DNA from: Silvania confinis
Lineage (GTDB): Bacteria > Pseudomonadota > Gammaproteobacteria > Enterobacterales > Enterobacteriaceae
Direction: 5' to 3'
Length of the DNA: 64,000 nucleotides
Assembly: GCF_025564085.1 (NCBI RefSeq)
Contig: NZ_JAMGZJ010000075.1
Coordinates: 124,001 to 188,000, forward strand
In this document: piece after piece, positions 51,600 through 61,200 of the stretch
Position numbering within the stretch: the stretch's first letter is position 1
Layout: each line of letters opens with the position of its first letter
The notes under the pieces: generated by a model
Told to the model about the DNA's origin: nothing
What the model saw: only the letters and a program-made list of their open reading frames with translations
The model's database searches: none
Made by a program: the position numbers and the translations under genes

Positions 51600-52421
51600 T
51601 TACAGCGACTTCACAAACGCCAGTAAATCTTCATTCAGCGGGTCCTGATGGGTCAGCGCAAAACCGTGCGGCGCATTGTCATACACCTTCAGTTCCGCGT
51701 GGCTAATCAACTCTGCCGCCACCTTGCCGGTGGTTTCGAACGGCACGATCTGGTCGTTGCTGCCGTGAATAACCAGCGTCGGTACGTCGACTTTCGCCAT
51801 ATCCGGGCGGAAGTCGGTCTCACCGAATGCGGTTACGCAGTCGATAGTCCCTTTCAGCGACGCCAGCAGGGCGATGTTCAGCGTCTGGGTCAGTGCGCCT
51901 TCCGACACAGTTTGTCCGGCGTTGATGCCGTAGAACGGGGTGGCGAAATCGCTGATGAACTGGGCGCGATCTTTGCGCAGCCCGTCGCGGATACCGTCAA
52001 ACACCGACTGATCCACGCCCTGCGGATAGGAATCAGATTTGCCGAAGATTGGCGTGACTGCCCCCAGCAGCGCCAGCCCGGCCACGCGTGAAGTGCCGTA
52101 GGTGCCGATATAGCGACTTACGTCGCCGCCGCCCATCTAGAAGCCCACCAGCGTCACGTCCTGCAGGTCGAGCGTAGTGATCAGGTCGTTGATGTCGGAA
52201 GCAAACGTATCGTAGTCATAGCCCGTCCACGGCTGATCCGAGCGGCCAAAGCCGCGGCGGTCAAAAGCGATGGCGCGAAAACCGCGCTCGGCCAGATAGT
52301 TCAGCTGGCTGTCCCACATGTCTGCATCCAGCGGCCAGCCGTGGCTGAACAGCACCGGTTTACCTGCGCCACAGTCTTTGTAGTAAATCTGCGTCCCGTC
52401 TTGCGTTTTAATCGTCGCCAT
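51600..52421 (-). pseudogene. Alpha/beta hydrolase interrupted by amber codon at the catalytic serine
   Basis: Two adjacent frames, 52421-52137 (94 residues) and 52136-51600, join in the same reading phase into one non-heme chloroperoxidase/arylesterase-type hydrolase of about 273 codons. Codon 95 is TAG where relatives have serine in the nucleophile elbow GFSMGGG; TCG to TAG is one base change. The rest is intact: oxyanion [10 protein letters not shown], acid Asp in IHGSNDQIVP and His in DNAPHGFALTH. It is either a fresh pseudogene, a sequencing error, or dependent on suppression. Confidence 0.88.
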
Positions 52422-52452
52422 AGAGTGTTCCTCAAAAGTGTCTTTATTAGTA

Positions 52453-54066
52453 TCAACAAACCGGCGCGACCAGATAACGGATCGCCGGAGGGGTAGCGCC
52501 CTGATGAAAAGCCAGCACGCGGCTTTGCAGCAGGTGATCGTTCATGGTGTGGCGCTCCTGCAGGCGCAGGTGTTCCACCCACGAACCCATCAGGAAGGTC
52601 TCGATATACAGTCCCGGCTGGTCGATATCTTCATACACCGCCCAGCTTATCGCCCCCGCCCGGCGCCGCACCCGGCGCAGCTCGTGTACCGCCTGCAAAA
52701 AGTCGTTGGCAGATTGTGGGTCGATTCGGTATTCCCAGGAGACCAGCACCGGACCACGTTCGTTGGGGATCGTCTCGCGTGCGTCATCGGCAATCTGGCC
52801 GCTGGTATCCAGGTTGAGGTTCGGATCTTTTTCCAGCTTCCAGCGCAGCACCGTGGCGCTGGCCAGCAGCATCCCGACGGTCGCCACGCACAGCGAGGTC
52901 GCGGTATTGAAGTGCGAGGCAATCTGCCCCCAGATGGCGCTGCCCGCGGTCATCGAACCGAAGAACACCGTCAGATACACCGCCAGCGCCCGGGCCTTCA
53001 CCCAGCGCGCGGCACTCCGCTGCGCGCCCAGGTTCAGGGTTGAGAGCACCGCAATCCACGCAAAGCCGGTGAAAAACTCAAAGAGGTTCAGCAGCCAGAA
53101 GTGGCGCACAAACGCCAGCGCCAGCATGGTGAGAGCGAACATCAGGCTCGCGGCCACCATCAGCTGGTCGGCATTCAGCCGCTGGCGCAGGCGCGGCAGC
53201 AGGATCGCACCGCTCACGGCACCCAGTCCGATACAGGCCAGCATGATCCCGTATCCTGCCGGGCCGAGGCCGAGCTCGCGACGCGCCACCAGCGGCAGCA
53301 GCGCCCAACCGGCGCTGGCAAAGACAAAAAACGCCACGGTGCGGATCAGCACATTACGCAGCACCGGGGCGGCATGCACGTAGCGCACCCCGGCCCGCAC
53401 CGCCGAGAAAAAGTGCTCCGGCGGCAGGCGCTGCACGCCGAGCGCAGGCTTCCAGCGCCATAGCACCCAGGCCACGCCCAGCACCGACAGGGCATTGAGC
53501 AGGAACACCATCCACGGCCCGGCCAGCGACAGCAAAAAGCCGCCCAGCGCCGGGCCAATGGCGCGACTGATGTTGACCCCCAGCGAGTTCAGCGCCACCG
53601 CCGGGCCCAGCTCGGCTTTGCTGACCAGATCCGGGACAATCGCCTGGAACGGCGGCGAGCTCATGGCGCTGCCGACGCTTAACAGGAAGGCTGCCGCCAG
53701 CAGCACCGTCGGCGTGACATGCCCGGTAAACGACAGCACCGTCAGCCCCGCAGCGGCGATAAACATCCACAGCTGTGAGAAAAGCAGGTACTTACGCCGG
53801 TCGACGATATCCGCCATCACCCCGGAGGGCAGGGCGAACAGAAACATCGGCAGGCTGCTCGCCGCCTGCACCAGCGCAATATCCAGCGGATCGGCGCTCA
53901 GGGTCAGCATGCTCCAGTTCACCCCCACGTCGCTCATCCATGAGCCAACGTTCGACACCACCGTGGCAATCCACAGCATGCGGAATACCCGCTGGCGCAG
54001 CGGCTGCCAGGTGGAGATCGCCGGGGTGCTGACGGGTGGCAGATGGGCATCGTTGAGCTGGGTCAT
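52453..54066 (-). CDS. MFS exporter with C-terminal monooxygenase-like domain
   Basis: A 537-residue protein. Residues about 20-415 are an MFS transporter of the MFS_3/EntS type with some 11-12 helices; [17 protein letters not shown] is the loop 2-3 signature. The last ~110 residues ([20 protein letters not shown] onward, HTMNDHLLQ) are soluble and resemble an ABM-type ferredoxin-like domain. ATG 54066 has GGAG 8 nt upstream. It overlaps doxX by 4 bp. It probably exports a small toxic or secreted compound handled by the neighbouring enzymes. Confidence 0.83.
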   Translation of the reverse strand: MTQLNDAHLPPVSTPAISTWQPLRQRVFRMLWIATVVSNVGSWMSDVGVNWSMLTLSADPLDIALVQAASSLPMFLFALPSGVMADIVDRRKYLLFSQLWMFIAAAGLTVLSFTGHVTPTVLLAAAFLLSVGSAMSSPPFQAIVPDLVSKAELGPAVALNSLGVNISRAIGPALGGFLLSLAGPWMVFLLNALSVLGVAWVLWRWKPALGVQRLPPEHFFSAVRAGVRYVHAAPVLRNVLIRTVAFFVFASAGWALLPLVARRELGLGPAGYGIMLACIGLGAVSGAILLPRLRQRLNADQLMVAASLMFALTMLALAFVRHFWLLNLFEFFTGFAWIAVLSTLNLGAQRSAARWVKARALAVYLTVFFGSMTAGSAIWGQIASHFNTATSLCVATVGMLLASATVLRWKLEKDPNLNLDTSGQIADDARETIPNERGPVLVSWEYRIDPQSANDFLQAVHELRRVRRRAGAISWAVYEDIDQPGLYIETFLMGSWVEHLRLQERHTMNDHLLQSRVLAFHQGATPPAIRYLVAPVC

Positions 54067-54476
54067 GCGAATCGCTCCGTGACCCGCGTGCGTAGCCGCC
54101 ACCCGCCGGGCCCGGTGATCGCAAGCGTGGTGAAGATGATCAGCAGCAGCCAGCCAAACTGACCTTCGGCAATCGACCAGCCCGGATGCACCACCAGCAT
54201 CGCCACCAGCAGCACGGCGATGATCGGGACGCAGGCCAGACGGGTGGCAATGCCGAACAGGATCAGGACAGGGCAGACCACTTCGGCAACGATCGCCGGG
54301 ATCAGGCTGAAATACGGCCCGAAGCCAAACGGATCTTCAATGCGGGTCAGCTCTTCGCTGAAGTGCAGCACCTTCGGCAGGCCGTGCACGTACAGCAACA
54401 GCAGGCTGCCGGTGATGCGCAGGAACAACAGCCCCAGGTCAATCCGGGGCGCGGTGAGGTGCGTTGAGTTCGTCAT
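54063..54476 (-). CDS. DoxX family membrane protein
   Basis: A 137-residue inner-membrane protein with four helices (about 14-32, 57-76, 82-98 and 105-122). LGLLFLRITGSLLLLYVHGLPK is the DoxX-type first helix. Members function in oxidative stress or quinone-linked reactions, but the activity is usually unknown. It follows the amidohydrolase by 2 nt and overlaps the MFS gene by 4 bp, so the three are one transcript. Confidence 0.85.
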   Translation of the reverse strand: MTNSTHLTAPRIDLGLLFLRITGSLLLLYVHGLPKVLHFSEELTRIEDPFGFGPYFSLIPAIVAEVVCPVLILFGIATRLACVPIIAVLLVAMLVVHPGWSIAEGQFGWLLLIIFTTLAITGPGGWRLRTRVTERFA

Positions 54477-54478
54477 GA

Positions 54479-56350
54479 TTAAAACGCGAAGCAGCTGCAG
54501 CCCAGCGCTCCCCAGAAGGCATTATCGTCGGCCACCGGCATCTCTGCGCTGCGGGCAAAGTCGTGTCCGTGGTTGTGCACGCCGCACGGGCCGCTGCAGT
54601 GGTGGACGGCACTCATGCCCACGCGGGCGGCCTGCGGTGGGGCACTGCGGTAGTGACCAGGTACTTTCACCACCGGGGACCAGTCCGGCAATACCGGGAT
54701 CGACGGCGGCGACAGCGGGCCAAAGCTGCCTGCGGCATAGACGATATCGCCGTCCACCACCGTCAGCACTGACTCGATGCCCTTGATCTCTTCCTCTGGT
54801 ACGCGGAAGTAGTCTTTGCTCAGTACCGCCAGATCCGCGAGCTGGCCTTTTTTGATCTGCCCTTTCTGGTTCTGCTCGTTCGAGAACCACGCGCTGCCCT
54901 GGGTCCACAGCATCAGGGCGGTATCGCGATCCAGACGTGCGCTGTGATCGTACATCTGCATCCCGCCGACGGTGCGGCCGGACACCAGCCAGTACAGCGC
55001 GGTCCACGGGTTGTAGCTCGCCACGCGGGTGGCGTCGGTGCCCAGGCCTACCGGCACGCCGGTCTCCAGCATGCGGGTAACCGGTGGGGTATGGCGAACC
55101 GCTTCCATGCCGTAACGCTCGGCGAAGTACTCACCCTGGAAGGCCATCCGGTGCTGCACGGCAATGCCGCCGCCCAGCGCCTTGATGCGGTCGATATTGC
55201 GCTGCGTGACGGTCTCGGCGTGGTCAAAGAACCAGTGCAGTCCGTCGAACGGGATCTCGCGGTTGACCTTCTCGAAGACGTTCAGCATCCGGTCGATCGA
55301 TTCGTCATAGGTGGCGTGCAGGCGGAACGGCCAGCGATGCTCGACCAGATGGCGCACCACGCGCTCAAGTTCGTCCTCCATGCCGGGGGCCAGATCCGGG
55401 CGCGGCTCGAGGAAATCTTCAAAGTCGGCGGCGGAAAACACTAACATTTCGCCCGCGCCGTTATGGCGGAAGAAGTCGGTGCCCTGGCCCGGCTTGAGCA
55501 TGTCGGTCCATTTCTCGAAGTCTTCCAGCTCGTGGCCGGGGCGCTGGGTAAACAGGTTATAGGCGATGCGGATCGTCATCTGCTTTTTGTCGTGCAGCTC
55601 GGCGATCACCTCGTAATCTTCCGGGTAGTTCTGGAAGCCGCCGCCCGCATCGATGGCGCTGGTCAGCCCCAGGCGATTCAGCTCGCGCATAAACTGGCGG
55701 GTGGAGTTCACCTGCTGTTCCAGCGGCAGTTTCGGGCCTTTGGCGAGGGTGGCGTACAGGATCATCGCGTTCGGACGGGCGATCAACATCCCGGTCGGGT
55801 TGCCGTTGGCGTCGCGCTGGATCTCGCCGCCCGGCGGGTTCGGGGTGTCTTTGGTGTAGCCCACTACCTTCAGCGCCGCGCGGTTGAGCAGGGCGCGATC
55901 GTACAGGTGCAGGATAAATACCGGGGTATCCGGCGCGGCGGCGTTGATCTCGTCGAGGGTCGGCATCCGGCGTTCGGCAAACTGGAACTCGTTCCAGCCA
56001 CCCACCACCCGCACCCACTGGGGCGACGGGGTACGCAGGGCCTGCTCTTTGAGCATTCGCAGGGCATCGGCCAGCGACGGTACACCTTCCCAGCGCAGCT
56101 CGAGGTTGTAGTTCAGCCCGCCGCGGATCAGGTGCAGGTGCGAATCGTTCAGGCCGGGGATGGCGGTGTGACCTTTCAGGTCCACCACTTTACTGCTGTC
56201 GTCGTGGTACTGCATCACCTCGGCAACGGTGCCGACGGCGAGGAATTTGCCGTCGCGTACGGCAACTGCTTCGGCAAGGGGGTTTTCACGATCGACGGTA
56301 TGAAACTGGCCATTAACCAGAATCAAATCTGCTTTAGCAGAGGAAGTCAT
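54479..56350 (-). CDS. YtcJ-like amidohydrolase
   Basis: A 623-residue amidohydrolase-superfamily protein of the YtcJ/AepA group. The metal histidines lie in GLNDSHLHL, with later histidines in FRLHATYDE and WFFDHAETV, and the catalytic aspartate in VGLGTDATRV. LILVNGQFHTVD and GQLADLAVLSKDYF form the flanking beta-sandwich. The last ~70 residues are unusual, with CSGPCGVHNHGHD and CSCFAF, a possible extra metal site. It heads the minus-strand operon behind the repeat cluster at 56414. Confidence 0.86.
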   Translation of the reverse strand: MTSSAKADLILVNGQFHTVDRENPLAEAVAVRDGKFLAVGTVAEVMQYHDDSSKVVDLKGHTAIPGLNDSHLHLIRGGLNYNLELRWEGVPSLADALRMLKEQALRTPSPQWVRVVGGWNEFQFAERRMPTLDEINAAAPDTPVFILHLYDRALLNRAALKVVGYTKDTPNPPGGEIQRDANGNPTGMLIARPNAMILYATLAKGPKLPLEQQVNSTRQFMRELNRLGLTSAIDAGGGFQNYPEDYEVIAELHDKKQMTIRIAYNLFTQRPGHELEDFEKWTDMLKPGQGTDFFRHNGAGEMLVFSAADFEDFLEPRPDLAPGMEDELERVVRHLVEHRWPFRLHATYDESIDRMLNVFEKVNREIPFDGLHWFFDHAETVTQRNIDRIKALGGGIAVQHRMAFQGEYFAERYGMEAVRHTPPVTRMLETGVPVGLGTDATRVASYNPWTALYWLVSGRTVGGMQMYDHSARLDRDTALMLWTQGSAWFSNEQNQKGQIKKGQLADLAVLSKDYFRVPEEEIKGIESVLTVVDGDIVYAAGSFGPLSPPSIPVLPDWSPVVKVPGHYRSAPPQAARVGMSAVHHCSGPCGVHNHGHDFARSAEMPVADDNAFWGALGCSCFAF

Positions 56351-56413
56351 AACTGCTCCTGACTGAGAGGGGAATGGTCAGGATTATTGGAACCGCTTAC
56401 CGGAAAAAACCAG

Positions 56414-56477
56414 TTATACAATGGGATAGCTATACCAAAGTATAACTATACGAAAGGTTAATTATACAAAGAGATAA
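56414..56477. promoter_or_regulatory. Four 16-bp direct repeats in a divergent promoter region
   Basis: Four abutting 16-bp units start at 56414, 56430, 56446 and 56462. Each begins TTATAC or CTATAC, followed by any base and AA: TTATACAATGGGATAG, CTATACCAAAGTATAA, CTATACGAAAGGTTAA, TTATACAAAGAGATAA. They lie between the divergent amidohydrolase and cysteine hydrolase genes. An iterated operator for the local LuxR-type regulator is the simplest reading. Confidence 0.8.
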
Positions 56478-56571
56478 TTACGCCCGCCGGGGGGGAAACA
56501 TAGGATAAAGCCAACGTCTCGTCGCCACATTGTGCGCCGGGTTTCGCCTGCTAACCACACTGGATACCCTT

Positions 56572-57258
56572 ATGTCTAACTCAAAGCTCGAAGTGTTAAC
56601 CCCGGATAACTGTCAGATGATCTTCATCGACCAGCAGCCACAGATGGCGTTTGGCGTGCAGTCAATCGACCGCCAGGTGCTGAAAAACAACGTGGTAGGG
56701 CTGGCGAAAGCGGCCAGCGTGTTCAACATCCCCACCATCATCACCACCGTTGAAACCCAAAGTTTCTCCGGCAACACCTTCCCGGAACTGCTGGACGTCT
56801 TCCCGGGGAAAGACATTCTTGAGCGCACCTCGATGAACTCCTGGGATGACCAGAAAGTGCGTGACGCCCTGAAAGCCAACGGCAAGAAGAAAGTGGTGGT
56901 CTCCGGCCTGTGGACGGAAGTGTGCAACAACACCTTCGCCCTGTGCGCGATGCTGGAAGGCGATTACGAGATCTACATGGTGGCAGATGCTTCCGGCGGC
57001 ACCTCGAAAGAAGCCCACGACTTCGCGATGCAGCGCATGATCCAGGCGGGCGTGATCCCGGTGACCTGGCAGCAGGTGCTGCTCGAGTGGCAGCGCGACT
57101 GGGCGCACAAAGAGACCTACAACGCGGTGATGGATATCGTGCGTGAGCACTCCGGTGCCTACGGCATGGGCGTTGATTACGCCTACACCATGGTGCACGG
57201 CGCACAGTCTCGCCAGAAAAGCGAGCACAACACCCTGGCCCCGGTTCCGGCCCGCTAA
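56572..57258 (+). CDS. Isochorismatase-family cysteine hydrolase (YcaC-like)
   Basis: A 228-residue cysteine hydrolase. The catalytic triad is Asp in MIFIDQQPQMAF, Lys in the KKKVVVSGLW region and Cys in GLWTEVCNNTFAL. The C-terminal part after residue 180 (HKETYNAVMDIVREHSGAY) matches YcaC-like proteins, which form octamers. The substrate is unknown; relatives hydrolyse small amides. ATG 56572 gives the usual MSNSKLEVLTP; its ribosome site is weak. It opens the plus-strand operon. Confidence 0.88.
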   Translation: MSNSKLEVLTPDNCQMIFIDQQPQMAFGVQSIDRQVLKNNVVGLAKAASVFNIPTIITTVETQSFSGNTFPELLDVFPGKDILERTSMNSWDDQKVRDALKANGKKKVVVSGLWTEVCNNTFALCAMLEGDYEIYMVADASGGTSKEAHDFAMQRMIQAGVIPVTWQQVLLEWQRDWAHKETYNAVMDIVREHSGAYGMGVDYAYTMVHGAQSRQKSEHNTLAPVPAR

Positions 57259-57314
57259 GTTCCGGCAGCAGGCTGGGCCCTCATCCGGCCTGCTCCCCCT
57301 CTCTGGAGTCGATC

Positions 57315-57524
57315 ATGAGTACTGGGTTAATTTCCCTCGCAGCAGGCGTGCTAATCGGCCTGCTGTACGCGCTGCTGAAAGTCCGTTCCCCGGCCCCGCC
57401 CGCGCTGGCGCTGATTGGCCTGCTGGGTATGCTGGCGGGCGAACAGGCAATGCGCCATGTGCTGCACGCCGATGATACCGCGCAGCAGGCCCCCGTCACC
57501 CGCACCACAGGAGCATCATCATGA
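57315..57524 (+). CDS. XapX domain protein 1
   Basis: A 69-residue membrane protein with two helices (residues 5-22 and 29-45) and the SPAPPALALIGLLGMLAGEQ core of the XapX (DUF1427) family. The C-terminal 20 residues are polar. It overlaps the second XapX gene by 4 bp (ATGA). The function is unknown. Confidence 0.85.
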   Translation: MSTGLISLAAGVLIGLLYALLKVRSPAPPALALIGLLGMLAGEQAMRHVLHADDTAQQAPVTRTTGASS

Positions 57525-57778
57525 AGGCCTGGGTTGTCTCGCTGGGTTGTGGAATTTTGGCAGGGGTTATTTATGCCGCGATTACGGTACACTCGCCTGC
57601 GCCGCCGGTCGTCGCGCTGTTGGGGCTGTTTGGCATGCTGGTGGGTGAACAACTGATCCCGATTGGCCGCCGTCTGCTCAGCGGCCAGCTTACGCTGACG
57701 TGGTTCCGTCACGAATGTGTACCCAAAATCAGCGGCACGCCGCCTCCATCCCGTCCCAACGACGGTCGCGAGGAATAA
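57521..57778 (+). CDS. XapX domain protein 2
   Basis: An 85-residue membrane protein with the same two-helix XapX core (VHSPAPPVVALLGLFGMLVGEQ) and a longer polar tail (residues 50-85). It is a diverged tandem copy of the gene before it. The pair could form one heteromeric membrane unit. No reaction is known. Confidence 0.85.
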   Translation: MKAWVVSLGCGILAGVIYAAITVHSPAPPVVALLGLFGMLVGEQLIPIGRRLLSGQLTLTWFRHECVPKISGTPPPSRPNDGREE

Positions 57779-57803
57779 TCACACTCATTTGAGGAACGCC
57801 AGC

Positions 57804-58172
57804 ATGCCGCAGCGCATAGCCATCATTGATGATGAACGTTCTGTCCGCAGCGGGTTAAGCAACCTGCTGCAGTCAGAGGGGTACGCAACGGAAGCCTTCG
57901 ACTCTGCGGAGGGGTTTCTCAGCCACCCCACTGCGCTGGCTGAGTCGGCGCTGGTGATTGCCGATATCCGCCTGCGCGGGATGAACGGGCTGGAGATGCT
58001 CGACAAACTGAACCTCATCGCCACCTCGCCGCCGCCGCTCATTTTTATCTCTGGTCATGCGGATAACAACATCCAACGCTACGCTGTTCAGAACGGCGCA
58101 GTGGCTTTTTTACGCAAGCCGATTAATGTTGATGTACTGCTGGCGCATATTCAGCGCGCACTCGTCACCTGA
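57804..58172 (+). CDS. Stand-alone response-regulator receiver
   Basis: A 122-residue receiver domain without an output domain. The acidic pair is in IAIIDDERSVRSG, the phospho-aspartate in VIADIRLRGMNG (about residue 53), the switch residues are ISGHADN and the lysine is in FLRKPINVD. It resembles FixJ-type receivers. AGGA lies about 8 nt before ATG 57804. It is directly before the giant sensor kinase, so it may be a phosphate sink or shuttle between that kinase and the LuxR protein at 63819. Confidence 0.9.
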   Translation: MPQRIAIIDDERSVRSGLSNLLQSEGYATEAFDSAEGFLSHPTALAESALVIADIRLRGMNGLEMLDKLNLIATSPPPLIFISGHADNNIQRYAVQNGAVAFLRKPINVDVLLAHIQRALVT

Positions 58173-58229
58173 CGACACCGTCGCACCGTCCCCACGAGAA
58201 CCATTAATCAAGAAAAATAAGGAACGTGG

Positions 58230-61200
58230 ATGAACACCCCATCGCTGCCTGCCTGCTGGCCCGCCCCCGGACATTTATCCGAAGGGCGGGCTTTTGTGCT
58301 TAAAGAAGACGTTATTTTTACCCCGCTGGGGCAGGAGGGGAGCCTGTGCTGGCTGAATGCCCGCCTACCCAGCTCCGGCGGGTCGTTTATTATCGCCACC
58401 GGGGTGAGCGATGACGAAGAGGCCAGCGCAACGCGTCTGCTGCAGAACGAGTTTGCCCTGCGTGACTATCTGAGCGACGACTGGGCCATTCGCCCGGTCG
58501 CCAGCACCCAGTACCACGGGCGCTTTGCACTGGTTTATGCCCCCTTTTCGTTTGTGCTGCTGACCCGCATCGTCGGCGCGCCGCTGGCCTGTATTCAGAG
58601 CTTTCTGGAGCTGGCGATCCGCATCAGCCTGCCGCTGCGTCTGATGCATCTTCGCAACCTGGTGCACGGGGATATCAAGCCCGGCAATATTTTTATTCAC
58701 GATGACAACAGCTGTCGGCTGGGGGGCTTTGGCCTGTCGTCCGGTAGCCCGGATACGCTGCAGCCGATGCCGCTGGCGGGCGGGACGCCTGCGTACATGT
58801 CGCCGGAACACACCACTCGCACCCATCGGTCGGTGGACAACCGCAGCGATCTCTACAGCCTGGGGGTGGTGTTTTACGAGCTGCTCACCGGCAGCCTGCC
58901 GTTTGAACTGGGCGGCGAAGATCAGGGCAAATGGGCGCACTACCATATCGCCTCTGAGCCGCGCGCGCCGGGTGAAGTATGCCCCGGCGTGCCCGCGATG
59001 CTCTCGGCCATCGTGCTAAAGCTGCTGGCAAAAAAACCGGAGCAGCGCTACCAGACGGTGGACGGCCTGATCGCCGACCTGCGCCGCTGCCAGGCGACGT
59101 TAAGCGACGACGGGGATATCGCCGCCTTTACCCCTGGGCTGCAGGATCGCTCCCCGGCGTTTCATCTTCTCGACACCCTCTACACTGCCCATCCGCAGGC
59201 GGGGGAGTTACTCCATGCCTTTGACCGGGTGAGCCGCGATGCCATCGCTGTTCTGGTGGCGATCAGCGGCCCGTCAGGGATCGGCAAATCATCGCTCATC
59301 GCCTCGGGACTCAGCATGCTGCAGCACCGCAACGCGCTGCTGGCGGTGAGCAAGGTGGATCAGTTTTCCCCCACGCTGCCCTATGCGGCATTGACCTCGG
59401 CATTTCGCAGCCTGGTGCTGCACCTGCTGGGGTTGTCGGCACAGGAGATGGCTCCGTGGAAAGTCCGCCTGTCGCGCGAGCTGGAGGGCTACGAAGCGTT
59501 GGCCGTCAGCCTGGTGCCGGAGCTGCGCTTGCTGCTGGATAACACGCCGCGTTTTGCCAGCGACACTTTTGCTATCGATGCCCGGGTGCGTTTCAGCCAG
59601 ATGGTGCTGGCGCTGGTGAACACCTTCGCCAGTGCGGGCTGCCCGCTGGTTCTGCTGCTGGATGATATCCACTGGATCGACGCCGCCAGCCTGCAAATTC
59701 TGGAATACCTGCTGATTAACGCCAGCAACGTGCCGCTGCTGGTGGTGGTGGCGCACCGGGATGCCAGCGCGCTGCCGGATAACGCCTTGCGACAGCCGCT
59801 GGAGAGCCTGCAACGCGCCTCGCGCAACACCACCGAGCTGCGCCCGGAGGCGCTGTCGGTGAAGGCGGTGTCGCGCTGGCTGGCGAATATCTTTCATACC
59901 CGCTCGGCCAGCACCGCCGATCTGGCCGAGCTTATCCATCAAAAGACCGGCGGCAACCCGCTGTTCGTGCATGAGTTCTTTCGCCGCATCGTCGATGACG
60001 GGCTGGTGACGCACAATAAATATCAGGATAAGTGGTGCTACGATCTGCAGGCTATCCGCGCCCGGCATTACACCGAAAACGTGGTCGCTCTGGTGCTGCA
60101 GCAGCTGGAAGAGATGCCGGAGGACACCCGTCGGCTGCTGGGCAGCATCGCCTGTCTGGGCGGCAGCGGCGAGCTGGAGATGGTTTGTCGGGTGGTGGGA
60201 ATGTCGGTGGCGGAGATCCGCTATACCCTGCATCCGGCAGTGACGGCGCAGCTTGTCACCCTCAGCGCCGACGGCTACGCCTTTACCCACGATCGGGTGC
60301 AGGAGGCAGCCTTTGCCCTGCTGGATAGCAGCGAAAAAAGCCGTCTGCACCTGACCACCGCCAGCCTGCTGGCGGAGTCGGCCCGGCAGGCGGCGGGCAA
60401 CGAGATCCTGTTCCGCGCTGTGCATCACGTGACGGCGGCGCTGGACTGTATTCAACCTGCGCCCCAGCGCCAGATGTTCCGCGAGCTCAGCCTGCTGGCG
60501 GCCCGGCGGGCCCGCCGTTCGGGGGATTACCGCTCGGCCCTGAGCTATATCCAGACCGCCCGCACGCTGGGCAACGTGGGTTTAGCGCTGGACGTTGCCA
60601 GCGACTTTACCCTCGACAGCGAAGAGGCCGGGTGCGAATTCGCGCTGGGCAACCTCGACAGCACCCGCAGGCTCTGCGACCGCATTCTACGCTCCTCCGG
60701 CGGGCGGGCGGAAAAAGCGCTGGCGGCCAACCTGCTGGCCGAAGTCTATCTGCGCCAGTCAGACAACCGACTGGCATTGGAGACGGCCCTGAGCTGGCTG
60801 GCGGTGTTTGGTATTCACGTCAGCCGCGATCCGCAAGCCGCCGAGTGTGACGAGGCCTGGCATAGCCTGTGCAGCCGCGTCAGCGACAACCCGCAGGGCC
60901 ATTTTGCCGGGCTGTCGCGGATGACCGACACGGAGACCGAAGCGGTGATGAACCTGCTGAATAGCGCCAGCCTGTTTGCCAGCTTTACCCGTTCGCGACT
61001 GCATTTCATTTTGCTGTGCCGGATGATGCACCTGACGCTGGATCACGGCATTACCGGGGCTTCCACTTCGGCGATGGCGTGGTTTGGGGTACTGATTGGC
61101 CAGCGCTACGCCGAATACCGGTTGGGCTTTCAGTACGGCACCCTGGCGCGGGAGCTGGTGAACCGTTACGGCTACGATGCCTTCGAAGCTAAAACCCTTC

